From [Mycobacterium] vasticus (GTDB taxonomy: Bacteria; Actinomycetota; Actinomycetes; Mycobacteriales; Mycobacteriaceae), in NCBI RefSeq assembly GCF_020181595.1, contig NZ_CP084028.1, positions 488,919 to 552,918 of the forward strand: DNA of 64,000 nucleotides, given 5' to 3'. Below, one piece after another: positions 1 to 8,463 of this stretch; the first letter of the stretch is position 1, and every line of letters starts with the position of its first letter. A program made the position numbers and the translations under genes. The notes under the pieces were generated by a model that was given only the letters and a program-made list of their open reading frames with translations, did not search any database and had not been told where the DNA came from.

Positions 1-188
1 ACCGCGGTGGACAGGAAGGCGCCGAGCAGGTTCAGGACGGCGGACAGACCGACCGCCTGCTTGGGCTGCAGGGCCCCGCTGGCGATCGACGTCGCCATCG
101 CGTTGCCGGTGTCGTGAAAGCCGTTGGTGAAGTCGAAGCCCAGGGCCGTGATCACCACGATGATCAGAAGGAGCAGGTCTAGGCTCAC
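1..188 (-). CDS. pitA: Low-affinity phosphate permease PitA, N-terminal part
   Basis: Partial gene; only the first 62 residues lie in the window. It encodes an inner-membrane inorganic phosphate transporter of the PiT family. The N-terminus has a hydrophobic first helix followed by the PiT signature GFDFTNGFHDTGNAMAT, which carries the conserved N-x-x-H-D-x-x-N residues. The start is the GTG at 188-186. An ATG just upstream runs into a stop after three codons, so it is not the start. It matches Rv0545c in sequence and in its position next to the glyoxalase, SDR and menB genes. Confidence 0.9.
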   Translation of the reverse strand, partial: MSLDLLLLIIVVITALGFDFTNGFHDTGNAMATSIASGALQPKQAVGLSAVLNLLGAFLSTA

Positions 189-295
189 GAGGACATCACG
201 GCAACAATTCTGCGGTCTCGATCGGGTGGTTGTCTAACGAACAGGCAGTCGAAACGCTGGTGTACTCCGAGACGTTAAGAACTGTTCTCCCTGCG

Positions 296-694
296 TTAAC
301 CTGCGGGCGCCCGGCGGGTGTCGCGGCGCAGCGGATGGTCGGGGGGAATCTGCACGAAAATCAGTGTGACGCCGTCGGGGTCGGTGACGTGCATCTCATG
401 CAGACCCCACGGTTCCTGGCGTGCCTCCCGAGCGATCGGCACCCCGCGGCCCTCGAGTTCGGCCTGGGTGGCGGCGACGTCACGGACTTGCAGCCACAGC
501 GCCCCGGGGAAGGGCGCGGTGGCATTCTCGGGGGTGCCGTGCCCGGCCAGTTCGATCAATGACTGCCCGGCGTAGAACACCGTCCCGGCGCCGTAGTCGC
601 GGGCGATCGCCAGGCCGATCTCGTCGCGGTAGAAGCGCAGCGACCGCTGATAATCGTTGGGCCGGAACAGGATCCGGCTGGCCAGAATCTCCAT
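296..694 (-). CDS. VOC (glyoxalase/dioxygenase) superfamily protein
   Basis: This 132-residue protein has a single glyoxalase/bleomycin-resistance (VOC) fold. It opens MEILASRILFRPNDYQRSLRFY and ends with the typical strand HVTDPDGVTLIFVQ. Metal-ligand candidates are the Glu of SLIEL and His/Glu near the C-terminal strand, but the substrate cannot be told. Its ATG shares one base with the TGA of the SDR gene upstream (TGATG), so the two are translationally coupled. This arrangement is that of Rv0546c-Rv0547c. The role is probably detoxification or an unknown ring-modifying reaction; that is inference. Confidence 0.85.
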   Translation of the reverse strand: MEILASRILFRPNDYQRSLRFYRDEIGLAIARDYGAGTVFYAGQSLIELAGHGTPENATAPFPGALWLQVRDVAATQAELEGRGVPIAREARQEPWGLHEMHVTDPDGVTLIFVQIPPDHPLRRDTRRAPAG

Positions 695-1578
695 CAGTCC
701 TCGACAGGCTCGATCCGGTTCCGCTTGACCAGGGCGGTGGCCCAGCCCGCGTTGAGGTTGTCCAGGGCGCGGAACGCCAGCGCCAGCCGCGGTGCGATGC
801 GGATCGGGCGGTAGCGGGCCGCGTCGATCATCCACGCGCCGGCCTCCTGCGCGGTGAGCCCCGGCTTGCCCTGGAACGCCGCGGTGGGGGCGATCATCGG
901 GGTCTTCACCAGCGGGTAGTACAGCGTGGTGGACTGCACGCCGTAGCGGGCCCACTCGCTGTCGATGACCCGGCTGACGGCGCTCAGTGCGGACTTGGAG
1001 CCGTTGTAGACCCCGAACAGCGGCGAGGAGTCGGTGAACACGCCCCAGGTGGCGACGTTGATGATGTGCCCGTCGCCGCGTTCGCGCATCGCGGGAGCGA
1101 ACCCGCGGATCAGCCGCAGCGGCGAGTAGTAGTTGAGCTGCATGGTCCGCTCGACGTCATGCCAGCGTTCCAGCGACTCGGCCAGCGGTCGGCGGATGGA
1201 GCGCCCGGCATTGTTGACCAGGATGTCCACCCCGCCGAACCGTTCGTCGACGTCCTTGACCAGGGCGTCGATCGCATCCAGGTCCGAGAGATCGCACGCG
1301 ATGGCGTGGGCGGTGCCGCCGGCGTCGGTGATCCGCTTGACCAGTGCGTCGAGGTTTTCCTGGCGGCGGGCGACCGCGATCACGGTGGCACCCTCGCGGC
1401 CGAACTGTTCGGCGCCGGCTTCCCCGATGCCCGACGACGCGCCGGTCACCAGCACCCGCTTGCCGGTCAGTTCGACAGGCTTGGTGCCGGGCCGGTGCAT
1501 CAGCTGCGCGGCGACCGGGGGGCGCATGGTCGCGATCGTGATCTGGTCGGACAGTCGGCGTAGCGGGCTTCGGCTCAT
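694..1578 (-). CDS. Short-chain dehydrogenase/reductase (Rv0547c-like)
   Basis: Classical SDR of 294 residues. It has the nucleotide-binding motif TGASSGIG near residue 45, the NNAG motif, and the catalytic Y-x-x-x-K in VYNGSKSAL. About 38 residues precede the Rossmann motif, longer than a minimal SDR. The region after the catalytic motif (YYPLVKTPMIAPT) and the C-terminal tail are of the type seen in lipid-acting SDRs, but the substrate is unknown. It is the first gene of a two-gene operon with the VOC gene. It faces the same way as menB, separated from it by about 30 bases, so it may be read with menB. Confidence 0.9.
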   Translation of the reverse strand: MSRSPLRRLSDQITIATMRPPVAAQLMHRPGTKPVELTGKRVLVTGASSGIGEAGAEQFGREGATVIAVARRQENLDALVKRITDAGGTAHAIACDLSDLDAIDALVKDVDERFGGVDILVNNAGRSIRRPLAESLERWHDVERTMQLNYYSPLRLIRGFAPAMRERGDGHIINVATWGVFTDSSPLFGVYNGSKSALSAVSRVIDSEWARYGVQSTTLYYPLVKTPMIAPTAAFQGKPGLTAQEAGAWMIDAARYRPIRIAPRLALAFRALDNLNAGWATALVKRNRIEPVED

Positions 1579-1608
1579 GGTTAGCCAGTCTATGCGCTGG
1601 CTTGGGTC

Positions 1609-2505
1609 TCAGAAGTAGCGCGGGAAGGGGCTCCAGTCGGGGTCGCGCTTCTGCAGGAACGCATCGCGGCCCTCGACGGCCTCGTCGGTCATGTAGGCCA
1701 GCCGGGTGGCCTCGCCGGCGAACAGCTGCTGGCCCACCAGGCCGTCGTCGAGCAGGTTGAACGCGAACTTCAACATGCGTTGCGCCTGAGGCGATTTGCC
1801 GTTGATCTCCTTGGCCCACTGCACGCCGGTGGCCTCCAGCTCGGCGTGGTCGACAACCTCGTTGACCGCACCCATGTGATGCATCTGCTCGGCGGTGTAG
1901 GGCCGGCCCAGGAAGAAGACCTCGCGGGCGAATTTCTGGCCGACCTGACGCGCCAGATACGCGCTGCCGTAGCCGCCGTCGAAGCTGCCGACGTCGGCGT
2001 CGGTCTGCTTGAACTTGGCGTGCTCGCGGCTGGCCAGGGTCAGATCGCACACCACGTGCAGGCTGTGCCCGCCGCCGGCCGCCCACCCGTTGACCAGGGC
2101 GATCACGGGTTTGGGCATGAACCGGATCAGCCGCTGCACCTCCAGGATGTGCAGCCGCCCGGCGCGGGCGACGTCCACGGTGTCCGCGGTCTCCCCGGCG
2201 GCGTACTGATAGCCGCTGCGGCCGCGGATGCGCTGATCACCGCCGGAGCAGAACGCCCAGCCGCCGTCCTTGGGCGAGGGCCCGTTGCCGGTCAGCAGCA
2301 CCACGCCGACGTCCGGTGACATCCGGGCGTGGTCGAGCGCCTGGTACAGCTCGTCGACGGTGTGCGGGCGAAATGCGTTGCGCACCTCGGGGCGGTTGAA
2401 CGCCACCCGGACCGTGGCGTCGGTGACATGGCGGTGGTAGGTGATGTCGGTCAGGTCGGCGAAGCCGTCTACCGGCCGCCAGATGGTTTCGTCGAACGGG
2501 TTCAA
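1609..2505 (-). CDS. menB: 1,4-Dihydroxy-2-naphthoyl-CoA synthase MenB
   Basis: Crotonase-fold enzyme of 298 residues that closes the second ring of the naphthoquinone by converting o-succinylbenzoyl-CoA to DHNA-CoA. Diagnostic stretches are SGGDQRIRG, the oxyanion-hole region NGWAAGGGHSLH and the MenB-specific DVGSFDGGYGSAYLAR with the catalytic Asp. The C-terminus SPFPRYF is that of the mycobacterial enzyme. The only start codon after the upstream in-frame stop is TTG at 2505, preceded by GAAAGG. The protein therefore begins about 16 residues later than the 314-residue M. tuberculosis protein. Confidence 0.97.
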   Translation of the reverse strand: MNPFDETIWRPVDGFADLTDITYHRHVTDATVRVAFNRPEVRNAFRPHTVDELYQALDHARMSPDVGVVLLTGNGPSPKDGGWAFCSGGDQRIRGRSGYQYAAGETADTVDVARAGRLHILEVQRLIRFMPKPVIALVNGWAAGGGHSLHVVCDLTLASREHAKFKQTDADVGSFDGGYGSAYLARQVGQKFAREVFFLGRPYTAEQMHHMGAVNEVVDHAELEATGVQWAKEINGKSPQAQRMLKFAFNLLDDGLVGQQLFAGEATRLAYMTDEAVEGRDAFLQKRDPDWSPFPRYF

Positions 2506-2615
2506 CGGTGCCTGCCTTTCGTCGGCTCTGCAGCGTCAACCGTACGACAGGTGACTGGCGGCAATCGACGTCAACTTGTTAGCGTGCTGGCCAGGCTCGG
2601 ACGGGAGGTAGGAGC

Positions 2616-2951
2616 ATGGCTGCGAATCCGATTGATCCGGCGAAGCTTTCGGTTCATCCCGAGCTGTTGCACACCCATGCCTCGCGGGTGGCCGATGCGA
2701 CAGATGTGGCTCGCACGTTCGGGGGTCGTCACGCCGGCTACATCAGCGAATGCGCCACCGCGTGGGCCGGCGCCTCCGCGGAAGCCCTGGCCGAGCTCAG
2801 CGCCCACTGGGAGACGAGCGACGCGCAGCTACACGGGCGAGTGGGGGCGTTCTCGACGGCGATTCGCGAGGGTGGCCACCGCTACACCGCGACGGAAGAT
2901 GCGAACGCGTTCAAGTTCACCGCGCTGCGGAAGAGATCTGGCATTTCCTAG
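2616..2951 (+). CDS. EspC-like ESX secretion-associated small protein
   Basis: A 111-residue protein with the pattern of the mycobacterial EspC/DUF2580 family: an N-terminal segment LSVHPELLHTHASRVADA, predicted helix-turn-helix hairpin and a W-A-G turn in TAWAGASAEALAEL. Such proteins are exported as helical hairpins by type VII secretion, usually as partner of a neighbouring substrate. It lies 3 bases upstream of the TNT toxin gene and has its own good RBS (GGGAGG), so the pair is one operon. I infer that it is the secretion partner of the toxin, as EsxE/EsxF are for CpnT. The ESX system used cannot be told. Confidence 0.75.
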   Translation: MAANPIDPAKLSVHPELLHTHASRVADATDVARTFGGRHAGYISECATAWAGASAEALAELSAHWETSDAQLHGRVGAFSTAIREGGHRYTATEDANAFKFTALRKRSGIS

Positions 2952-2954
2952 CGG

Positions 2955-4544
2955 ATGACGATCACCACCGACGGCATCGACAAGTGGAATCTCGAAACCC
3001 TGGACACGGTGTTCGAGGTCGCCACCGAACGCGCCGCGCGCAAGGCCGACTTCGGCGGCGCGCTGGGTGATGCCGGCAACGGGCTCAAGGGCTGGGAGGG
3101 ACGCGGCGGCGATGCCTTTCGCCTGGAGTTGGGGAAACATCGCGCTGACATCAACGACCATCAGGCTGAAGCGTCGGCGATAGCCACCGCCTTCTACACC
3201 GCGCGGGCCGAGGTCGCGGCCTGCAAGAAAGAATGGTCGTCGATCAAATCGATTGCGGTTAGCAATGATTGGGCGATCAGCCCGGACGGCAGGCTGAGTG
3301 GACAGGTCAGCGCCGACAAGCGCAACGACTTTGACGCCCTGCAACAGCGGCTGACCGCGCTGATGGCCGAGGCGTCCAGGACCGATGGCGATCTGGCCAC
3401 TGCCATCCGGGCTGTGGTCGGTGACACCAAGGTCGACGCGCGTGGACGCGCCGTTTTCGGCCCGCCGATGCCGGCCGACGCCCCGAAGGCACCTGCCGAC
3501 CTGTCCGGGGATCCGGCCGCCGGAAGCCTGCCGTGGCTGCTGAACCAGGCGCGGCAGGGCGGTGGCCCCGTCCCTCCGGTGCCGGTCAGTGCCAAGGACG
3601 TGGAGGAATTCAAAGTCCAGGCCCGGAAGATGTTCGCCAACTACGGAGTTCCGCCGAATCAGATCGAGGCACAGGTCAATGCGGCTTTGATCCAGGCTCA
3701 GCAGCCTTTGCCGCGATACGTTCCCCGCGATGTTCCACGGGAGCCGGCGCGGCAGCCGGCACCGGGGTTCGGCGAGGGATTCGGGGACAGCTGGAGGGCC
3801 GCCGAACAAGGGGTGAAGAACCTGCTGGGGCAGGGTGGTCCGGGTGCCCCCGGTGTCCTGGAATCCTGGGGCGGCCTGGCCAAGGGGGTGGGTAACGCCT
3901 TCCTGAACCCTGTCGGCCTTGCCGCCTCGGAAGTCGAGAAGGCGATGGACGCGCCCAGCCTGTCCTATTACTTGGGCGAGAAGACCTTCGATGTCGGTGC
4001 CGCCGCAGTCACCGCGCCGTTCGGCGGGGAAGGTTCGATGGTGCGGGCTGGGCTACCCGCGGAACTTGCCACCGCGGGCGGTGCGCCTGTCGCAGTTCTG
4101 CGAGGTTGGCACCCCACGGGGGGACTTTCCGCAGCAGAGTTTGAGTCTCAGTTCGGGACTCCTGGAGCTCGGCTCTGGCCTGAACATGACGGCTTTCCGC
4201 CGGGGTATGTACCGCAACCGGCTCAGTTGCCTGCAGGTACGATCATTGACAGGTTTGGGGCAGAAACTGGTCGTTATCTTGCCCCAGATGGCACGCCATT
4301 CGCCGATCGGTCATTAGCCCCTGAATTGGTTGGTGGGGACTACACTCGATATATAGTAACCGGGAAACCACCACCTCCCGGTTGGCGAATTTTGGAAGGT
4401 CCAGTGGAGCCCTTCTACGGACAAACACCTGCGCCTGGTGCAACGCAGTACATGATCGTGGGCTCTGACGGTGTTCATCCTTCTGTAGAAGATCTAGTAG
4501 ATAGGGGTGTACTTCGTGAAGATGGACCGCCCCTCGGACGCTAA
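2955..4544 (+). CDS. ESX-associated toxin with C-terminal TNT (NAD glycohydrolase) domain
   Basis: A 529-residue protein with three parts. Residues 1-150 form a helical domain with a W-E-G turn (47-49), like WXG100/ESX substrates. Residues 170-400 are a Pro/Gly/Ala-rich linker. Residues about 407-520 match the tuberculosis necrotizing toxin fold: WPEHDGFPPGYVP, PAGTIIDRFG, GRYLAPDGTPFADRSL and GATQYMI, whose Gln corresponds to an essential Gln of CpnT. The established family activity is NAD+ hydrolysis. The TNT-coding part (after about 4100) is visibly richer in A/T than the 5' part, a usual sign of toxin-tip exchange. Two immunity-like genes follow directly, the first overlapping this gene's end. 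Target (host cell or competing bacteria) is unknown. Confidence 0.8.
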   Translation: MTITTDGIDKWNLETLDTVFEVATERAARKADFGGALGDAGNGLKGWEGRGGDAFRLELGKHRADINDHQAEASAIATAFYTARAEVAACKKEWSSIKSIAVSNDWAISPDGRLSGQVSADKRNDFDALQQRLTALMAEASRTDGDLATAIRAVVGDTKVDARGRAVFGPPMPADAPKAPADLSGDPAAGSLPWLLNQARQGGGPVPPVPVSAKDVEEFKVQARKMFANYGVPPNQIEAQVNAALIQAQQPLPRYVPRDVPREPARQPAPGFGEGFGDSWRAAEQGVKNLLGQGGPGAPGVLESWGGLAKGVGNAFLNPVGLAASEVEKAMDAPSLSYYLGEKTFDVGAAAVTAPFGGEGSMVRAGLPAELATAGGAPVAVLRGWHPTGGLSAAEFESQFGTPGARLWPEHDGFPPGYVPQPAQLPAGTIIDRFGAETGRYLAPDGTPFADRSLAPELVGGDYTRYIVTGKPPPPGWRILEGPVEPFYGQTPAPGATQYMIVGSDGVHPSVEDLVDRGVLREDGPPLGR

Positions 4545-4935
4545 ATCCAGGGAACTGCAGATCGAAATTGATCGGCTATCTGACGAATTAGAGGTCCACA
4601 CCATGCAGGTCGGTATGCGGACCAATGATGGGCTCAACATTTTCGTCGACGCAGATGGTGCGTACCACTTTACATTTTACGAGCGTGGCAAACTCGGCTT
4701 TGACAATGTCGGTAGCCTGGACGATGTTCTCTATTGGTATGTCAAAGGAATTGTCAGAAGGCAGGCCGCCAGAGCGGTGGGCGACCGCGCCGAGCGCTTC
4801 AGGTGCGAGTATGAGGTGCTGAGCGATTTCGATGTCGCTTGGGCCAAAAGACGAGTCCGTGAGCTTGCTGCGATGTTTCGTAACGGGCAACCAGAGGACA
4901 TCGCCCTGCTTCCCGACATTGGCGAACCGCTGTGA
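4522..4935 (+). CDS. Imm63-like immunity protein, copy 1
   Basis: A 137-residue acidic, soluble protein. Features are DELEVHTMQVGMRTNDG, YHFTFYERGKLGFD, SLDDVLYWYVKGI and the C-terminal ALLPDIGEPL. The ERG and D-D-x-L-Y-W motifs resemble the Imm63 family of polymorphic-toxin immunity proteins. ATG 4522 gives the same length as copy 2; a GTG at 4507 in the same frame would add five residues. The gene begins inside the last codons of the toxin gene. I infer that it neutralises the TNT domain in the producing cell. Imm63 assignment is from memory of the family pattern, so moderate. Confidence 0.65.
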   Translation: MDRPSDAKSRELQIEIDRLSDELEVHTMQVGMRTNDGLNIFVDADGAYHFTFYERGKLGFDNVGSLDDVLYWYVKGIVRRQAARAVGDRAERFRCEYEVLSDFDVAWAKRRVRELAAMFRNGQPEDIALLPDIGEPL

Positions 4936-5345
4936 CTGGTGTGGACGATCGGTCGCAGGTGCTCCAACGAGAAATTGACTTGGTATCAGACGAACTGGGG
5001 GTCCCCTCGATACCGGTCGGGATGCGGACCAACGCTGGGCTCAATATCTTTGTGGATGACGACGGCTCCTATCACTTCGCACATTACGAGCGTGGAAAAC
5101 TTGGATTTGACGATGTGGGTAGCCTAGACGATGTTCTCTATTGGTATTGCAAAGGAGTTATGACAGATCAAGTGGTTGGACAGGTAGGCGATCGCGCGGG
5201 GCGCTTCACACTTGAGTACGAGGTATTAAGCGACTTCGGTCTTGAGTGGGCGAAGAGAAATGTCCGCGAGACCGCTGCCATGTTTCGCAAGTACGGAAAG
5301 CCACAGGATATTGCCCTACTGCCCGATATCGGCGAGCCGCTGTAG
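4932..5345 (+). CDS. Imm63-like immunity protein, copy 2 (tandem paralogue)
   Basis: A second 137-residue protein closely similar to copy 1: shared VGMRTN, GLNIFVD, ERGKLGFD, SLDDVLYWY and an identical C-terminus ALLPDIGEPL. Its GTG start overlaps the TGA of copy 1 (GTGA), so expression is coupled. The two differ mostly in the middle (KGIVRRQAARAV versus KGVMTDQVVGQV) and near the N-terminus. Such duplicated immunity genes often guard against toxin variants met in related strains; that is inference. Codon and base use are as A/T-rich as in the toxin tip, suggesting common transfer. Confidence 0.65.
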   Translation: MTGVDDRSQVLQREIDLVSDELGVPSIPVGMRTNAGLNIFVDDDGSYHFAHYERGKLGFDDVGSLDDVLYWYCKGVMTDQVVGQVGDRAGRFTLEYEVLSDFGLEWAKRNVRETAAMFRKYGKPQDIALLPDIGEPL

Positions 5346-5462
5346 GGTCGATCGCCCGCCGACCCCCGCCCGGGGGCCGCGGACAGCCGTGACCCTGCAC
5401 GACCGGCTAACCCCAGCTACCATCAGGCAAGGTTCGCCTAATCCGGGGGGATTTGGGCGGTA

Positions 5463-6683
5463 GTGCCTGGGGGGACGTTCGTGGGGGCTGTACTGGGGGT
5501 ATCGCTGTCATCGACGCGCGCGGGCGTGGTCGTTCTCGACGGTGTCGGAGCTGATGCGTGCACGGTGATCCGTGACGCGGTTGCGGTGTCCGCATCGGAA
5601 CTGGACGCTGTCGCGGCGGCGGTGGCGCGGGCTGCCCGCACGGCCACGGAACAGGGTTGTCCGGTGCAGGCCATAGGCCTGACCAGCACGACCGACGCCG
5701 ATTCGTTCGGGTGGGATCTGGAAGCGCTGTTGGTCGAAGCGGGTATCGCAGAGATCGAGATGTTCGAGCCCACCGATGCCACGGCGGCGCTGGCCGACGT
5801 GGTTGCCGCGAGCACCCGAGCTCAGAATGCGACGGTCAGCCTGATTACCGGGGACCAGACCCTGGCGGTGCTGGCCGACGGCGACCACGGGACGCATCGC
5901 ACCGTGGCCTGCATGCACCACGACGACGACGCGGCGTTGGGCTCGCTGGACAAACTCGTCGCCGACTGGCTTTCCGGGCCGGTGTTCGTGATGATCCCGC
6001 ATGACCTTGCGGCCCAGGGCTTCCCGGATCGGCTGGAGCGCGCCATTGCGCCACGCGCGATTTCGCTGATCGATGCCGAACTGGGGCTGGCCCGCGGGGT
6101 AGCGCTAGCGGCCGGAAACTCGGCGTTCGGCGCCGACGTGGTCGCCGAAGGTGTGAGTTTGCCTGCGCGACAACGATTCCGCCGCTCCGAGGTGATGCTG
6201 GTGACCGCCGTTGCGGTGACGCTGCTGGTGGTGGCGGTCACGGTCGGATTGGCGCGCGGGGTTCTGTCCGGCAACGAACCGCAGGAACCGTCGAGCGTCA
6301 GTGTCGCGGAGGTTCGAAACGAGGCCCAGCCAAGCCACGATGTGGCGACGCCGCCGTCGGTTGTGGAGCCGGTTTCGGCACCAGAGCCGGCAACGGCCGC
6401 CGTTGCGGCGCCGCCGGTTTGGGCGCCGGCTCCGGTTGCAACTCAAAACGCCGCGCCCGACGAGGCGCAGCTGCGGAAGATGACTGAGCCGCTGGCCGAG
6501 ACGGTCCCCGGCCCGGCTGCACCGCCGGTCGGTGTTGCGCCGCCGGCGCCCGTTGAGGAACCGGCGCCATCGCCGCTGCAGGACGCGATCACCTTCGTGG
6601 AACAGACGCTCGGGATCGACTTCGACAATGACGGCCGGATCGGTGGCCGGCCGACAGCGCCGGCGCCCGATCAAGCGCCGTGA
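5463..6683 (+). CDS. Single-pass membrane protein with ASKHA-like N-domain (DUF7159 type)
   Basis: A 406-residue mycobacterial protein of unknown function. Residues 1-235 begin VGAVLGVSLSSTRAGVVVLDG and continue AIGLTSTTDAD, resembling the first lobe of actin/sugar-kinase folds, though phosphate-binding motifs are not convincing. A single transmembrane helix spans about residues 243-265. The outer part (266-406) is rich in Pro, Ala and Glu with no fold recognised. It ends with an EF-hand-like loop, DFDNDGRIGG, a possible calcium site also seen in dockerin or thrombospondin repeats. Start is GTG 5463. It lies between the toxin cassette and menC, a variable position between menB and menC. Confidence 0.6.
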   Translation: MPGGTFVGAVLGVSLSSTRAGVVVLDGVGADACTVIRDAVAVSASELDAVAAAVARAARTATEQGCPVQAIGLTSTTDADSFGWDLEALLVEAGIAEIEMFEPTDATAALADVVAASTRAQNATVSLITGDQTLAVLADGDHGTHRTVACMHHDDDAALGSLDKLVADWLSGPVFVMIPHDLAAQGFPDRLERAIAPRAISLIDAELGLARGVALAAGNSAFGADVVAEGVSLPARQRFRRSEVMLVTAVAVTLLVVAVTVGLARGVLSGNEPQEPSSVSVAEVRNEAQPSHDVATPPSVVEPVSAPEPATAAVAAPPVWAPAPVATQNAAPDEAQLRKMTEPLAETVPGPAAPPVGVAPPAPVEEPAPSPLQDAITFVEQTLGIDFDNDGRIGGRPTAPAPDQAP

Positions 6684-6745
6684 CAATCACCGCCTTATCC
6701 ACCCCAACCTGGCGCAGCTCACCACCGAACCGGCACCATAGACCG

Positions 6746-7699
6746 ATGCCGCCGCAACTCGATGACATCCTCGACCGCCTGCACGTGGTGGCCCTGCCGA
6801 TGCGGGTCCGCTTCCGCGGCATCACCGTTCGCGAGCTTGCGCTGATCGACGGCCCGGCCGGTTGGGGGGAGTTCGGGGCATTCGGCGAATACGAGCCGCC
6901 GGAGGCCGCGCACTGGCTCGAGTCGGCGCTGGAGAGTGCTTACCACGAACTGCCGCAACCGATCCGGGACCGCATCCCGATCAACGCGACCGTCCCCGCC
7001 GTCGGCGCCGAGCAGGTCCCCGACGTGCTGGCGCGCTTCCCCGGCGCCAAAACCGCCAAGGTCAAGGTCGCCGAACCCGGCCAGAGCCTGACCGACGACG
7101 TCGCCCGTGTCGAGGCCGTCCGCGCCCTGATCCCCACCGTTCGGGTCGACGCCAACGGCGGCTGGACGGTGGACGAAGCAGTGCGGGCTGCGTATGCGCT
7201 GGGCCCATTGGAATACCTGGAGCAGCCCTGCGCCACCGTCGCCGAGCTCGCCGAGCTGCGCCGCCGCATCGGCACCCCGATCGCGGCCGACGAGAGCATC
7301 CGCAAGGCCGACGACCCGCTGGCCGTCACCAAAGCCGAAGCCGCCGACATCGCCGTGCTCAAAGTGGCTCCGTTGGGCGGCATTTCGAAGCTGCTGGCCA
7401 TCGCGAACCAGATCGGCATCCCGGTGGTGGTCTCCAGCGCGATCGACTCGGCGGTCGGCATCGCCACCGGCCTGCGCGCCGCGGCCGCACTGCCGAGCCT
7501 GCGGCATGCCTGCGGGCTGGGCACCGGATCGCTGCTGGCCGAAGACGTCGCGGACACCCCGCCACAACAAGACGGCTACCTGCCAGTGCGGCCGATAACC
7601 CCCGATCCGGCCCGGCTGCATGCCCTGGCCGCCCCGCCCGACCGGAAACAGTGGTGGATCGACCGGATCAAGACCTGCCATCCCTTGCTGCCGCGCTGA
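6746..7699 (+). CDS. menC: o-Succinylbenzoate synthase MenC
   Basis: Enolase-superfamily enzyme of 317 residues that dehydrates SHCHC to o-succinylbenzoate in menaquinone synthesis. Visible features are the N-terminal PMRVRFRGIT, the Lys of AKVKVAE (catalytic K-x-K), metal ligands in RVDANGGW, EQPC and ADES, and the second Lys in AVLKVAPLGG. The start is the ATG at 6746, which begins MPPQLDDILDRLHVVALPMR and aligns with the M. tuberculosis protein; an upstream in-frame codon would add 22 unrelated residues. Confidence 0.95.
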   Translation: MPPQLDDILDRLHVVALPMRVRFRGITVRELALIDGPAGWGEFGAFGEYEPPEAAHWLESALESAYHELPQPIRDRIPINATVPAVGAEQVPDVLARFPGAKTAKVKVAEPGQSLTDDVARVEAVRALIPTVRVDANGGWTVDEAVRAAYALGPLEYLEQPCATVAELAELRRRIGTPIAADESIRKADDPLAVTKAEAADIAVLKVAPLGGISKLLAIANQIGIPVVVSSAIDSAVGIATGLRAAAALPSLRHACGLGTGSLLAEDVADTPPQQDGYLPVRPITPDPARLHALAAPPDRKQWWIDRIKTCHPLLPR

Positions 7700-7703
7700 A
7701 CCC

Positions 7704-8393
7704 TCACACGCTGGGCAGCCGCGCGTCGATCCCGTTCACGATCGTCACGCCCTCGTCGCTGACATACAGCTTGCACGCCAGCACGTCGATCGCCACGTTG
7801 TTGGCGACCCGCAGCGCCCGCTGACACGACCAGCCCGCGCTGTCGTCCTGATGCTGGGTCATCCATACGGTGGAGTCGACGTCGGTGACAACGTCGAAGG
7901 TCCACGGCGTGTCGTCGTAGCCGTCCTTACTCGTGGTGAATGTCCGTTCGCCGCAGGGCATCCAGCGCCGGGCAGTGTCGTCGAAGAACCGCCGCGCTTG
8001 GTCGCGGTCGCGGAACAACGTCGCGGCCTGGATCACGTAGTGGTCCGAGGTGCCCTCCGACAGGCTCTGAACGATGGTCGACGTCCAGTCGGTGTCGGCG
8101 TACACCGACCGCTCGGCTGGCATCCAGGCGACCAGGCATGCCGGGTCGGCAAACTTCTTGCCCTCGTCGAACATCTTGGTTCGGGCGTCTTTGACCCGCA
8201 TGCCGGGTGCGCCCATGATGTCGCTGACGGTCGCGGCGTCCAGCAGCAACTCCGGCAGCGCCGAGGCAGCCACCGGACGCGGCCCGTCGTGGTCGGCCGG
8301 CACCGCCCGGCCGCCGGTAACCCGCGTGCACCCGGCCACCACGACGCAGGCCAGCACCAGTGTGCAGGCCAATCCCGCGGTTCGTTTCCGCAT
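7704..8393 (-). CDS. Lipoprotein with PknH-type sensor domain
   Basis: A 229-residue exported protein. The N-terminus MRKRTAGLACTLVLACVVVAGC is a lipoprotein signal peptide with lipobox V-A-G-C. The mature part fits the PknH C-terminal sensor family: a Leu-rich start PELLLDAATVSDIMG, YVIQAATLF, a Trp/Cys motif RRWMPCGERTF, and a second Cys pair SCQRAL and VLACKLY that may form disulfides. It would be attached to the outer face of the membrane. It is transcribed divergently from bpoC and ends 4 bases from the stop of menC. No ligand is known. Confidence 0.8.
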   Translation of the reverse strand: MRKRTAGLACTLVLACVVVAGCTRVTGGRAVPADHDGPRPVAASALPELLLDAATVSDIMGAPGMRVKDARTKMFDEGKKFADPACLVAWMPAERSVYADTDWTSTIVQSLSEGTSDHYVIQAATLFRDRDQARRFFDDTARRWMPCGERTFTTSKDGYDDTPWTFDVVTDVDSTVWMTQHQDDSAGWSCQRALRVANNVAIDVLACKLYVSDEGVTIVNGIDARLPSV

Positions 8394-8463
8394 GCCCGTC
8401 CCCAATCGCGCCGTTGCGATCCTGACACGATAAGGCGTCGGCGGGTCGCGTACCTTCACACCC

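Noticed and set aside
2641..2670. Additional TGAACC on the minus strand in the EspC-like gene, checked as a SigL-type site
   Set aside because: No CGTG-type -10 at 16 bases and it lies inside a coding region.
5400..5462. A TTCGCCTAATCC segment that resembles half an iron box
   Set aside because: Only one half-site matches and symmetry is lacking; not called.
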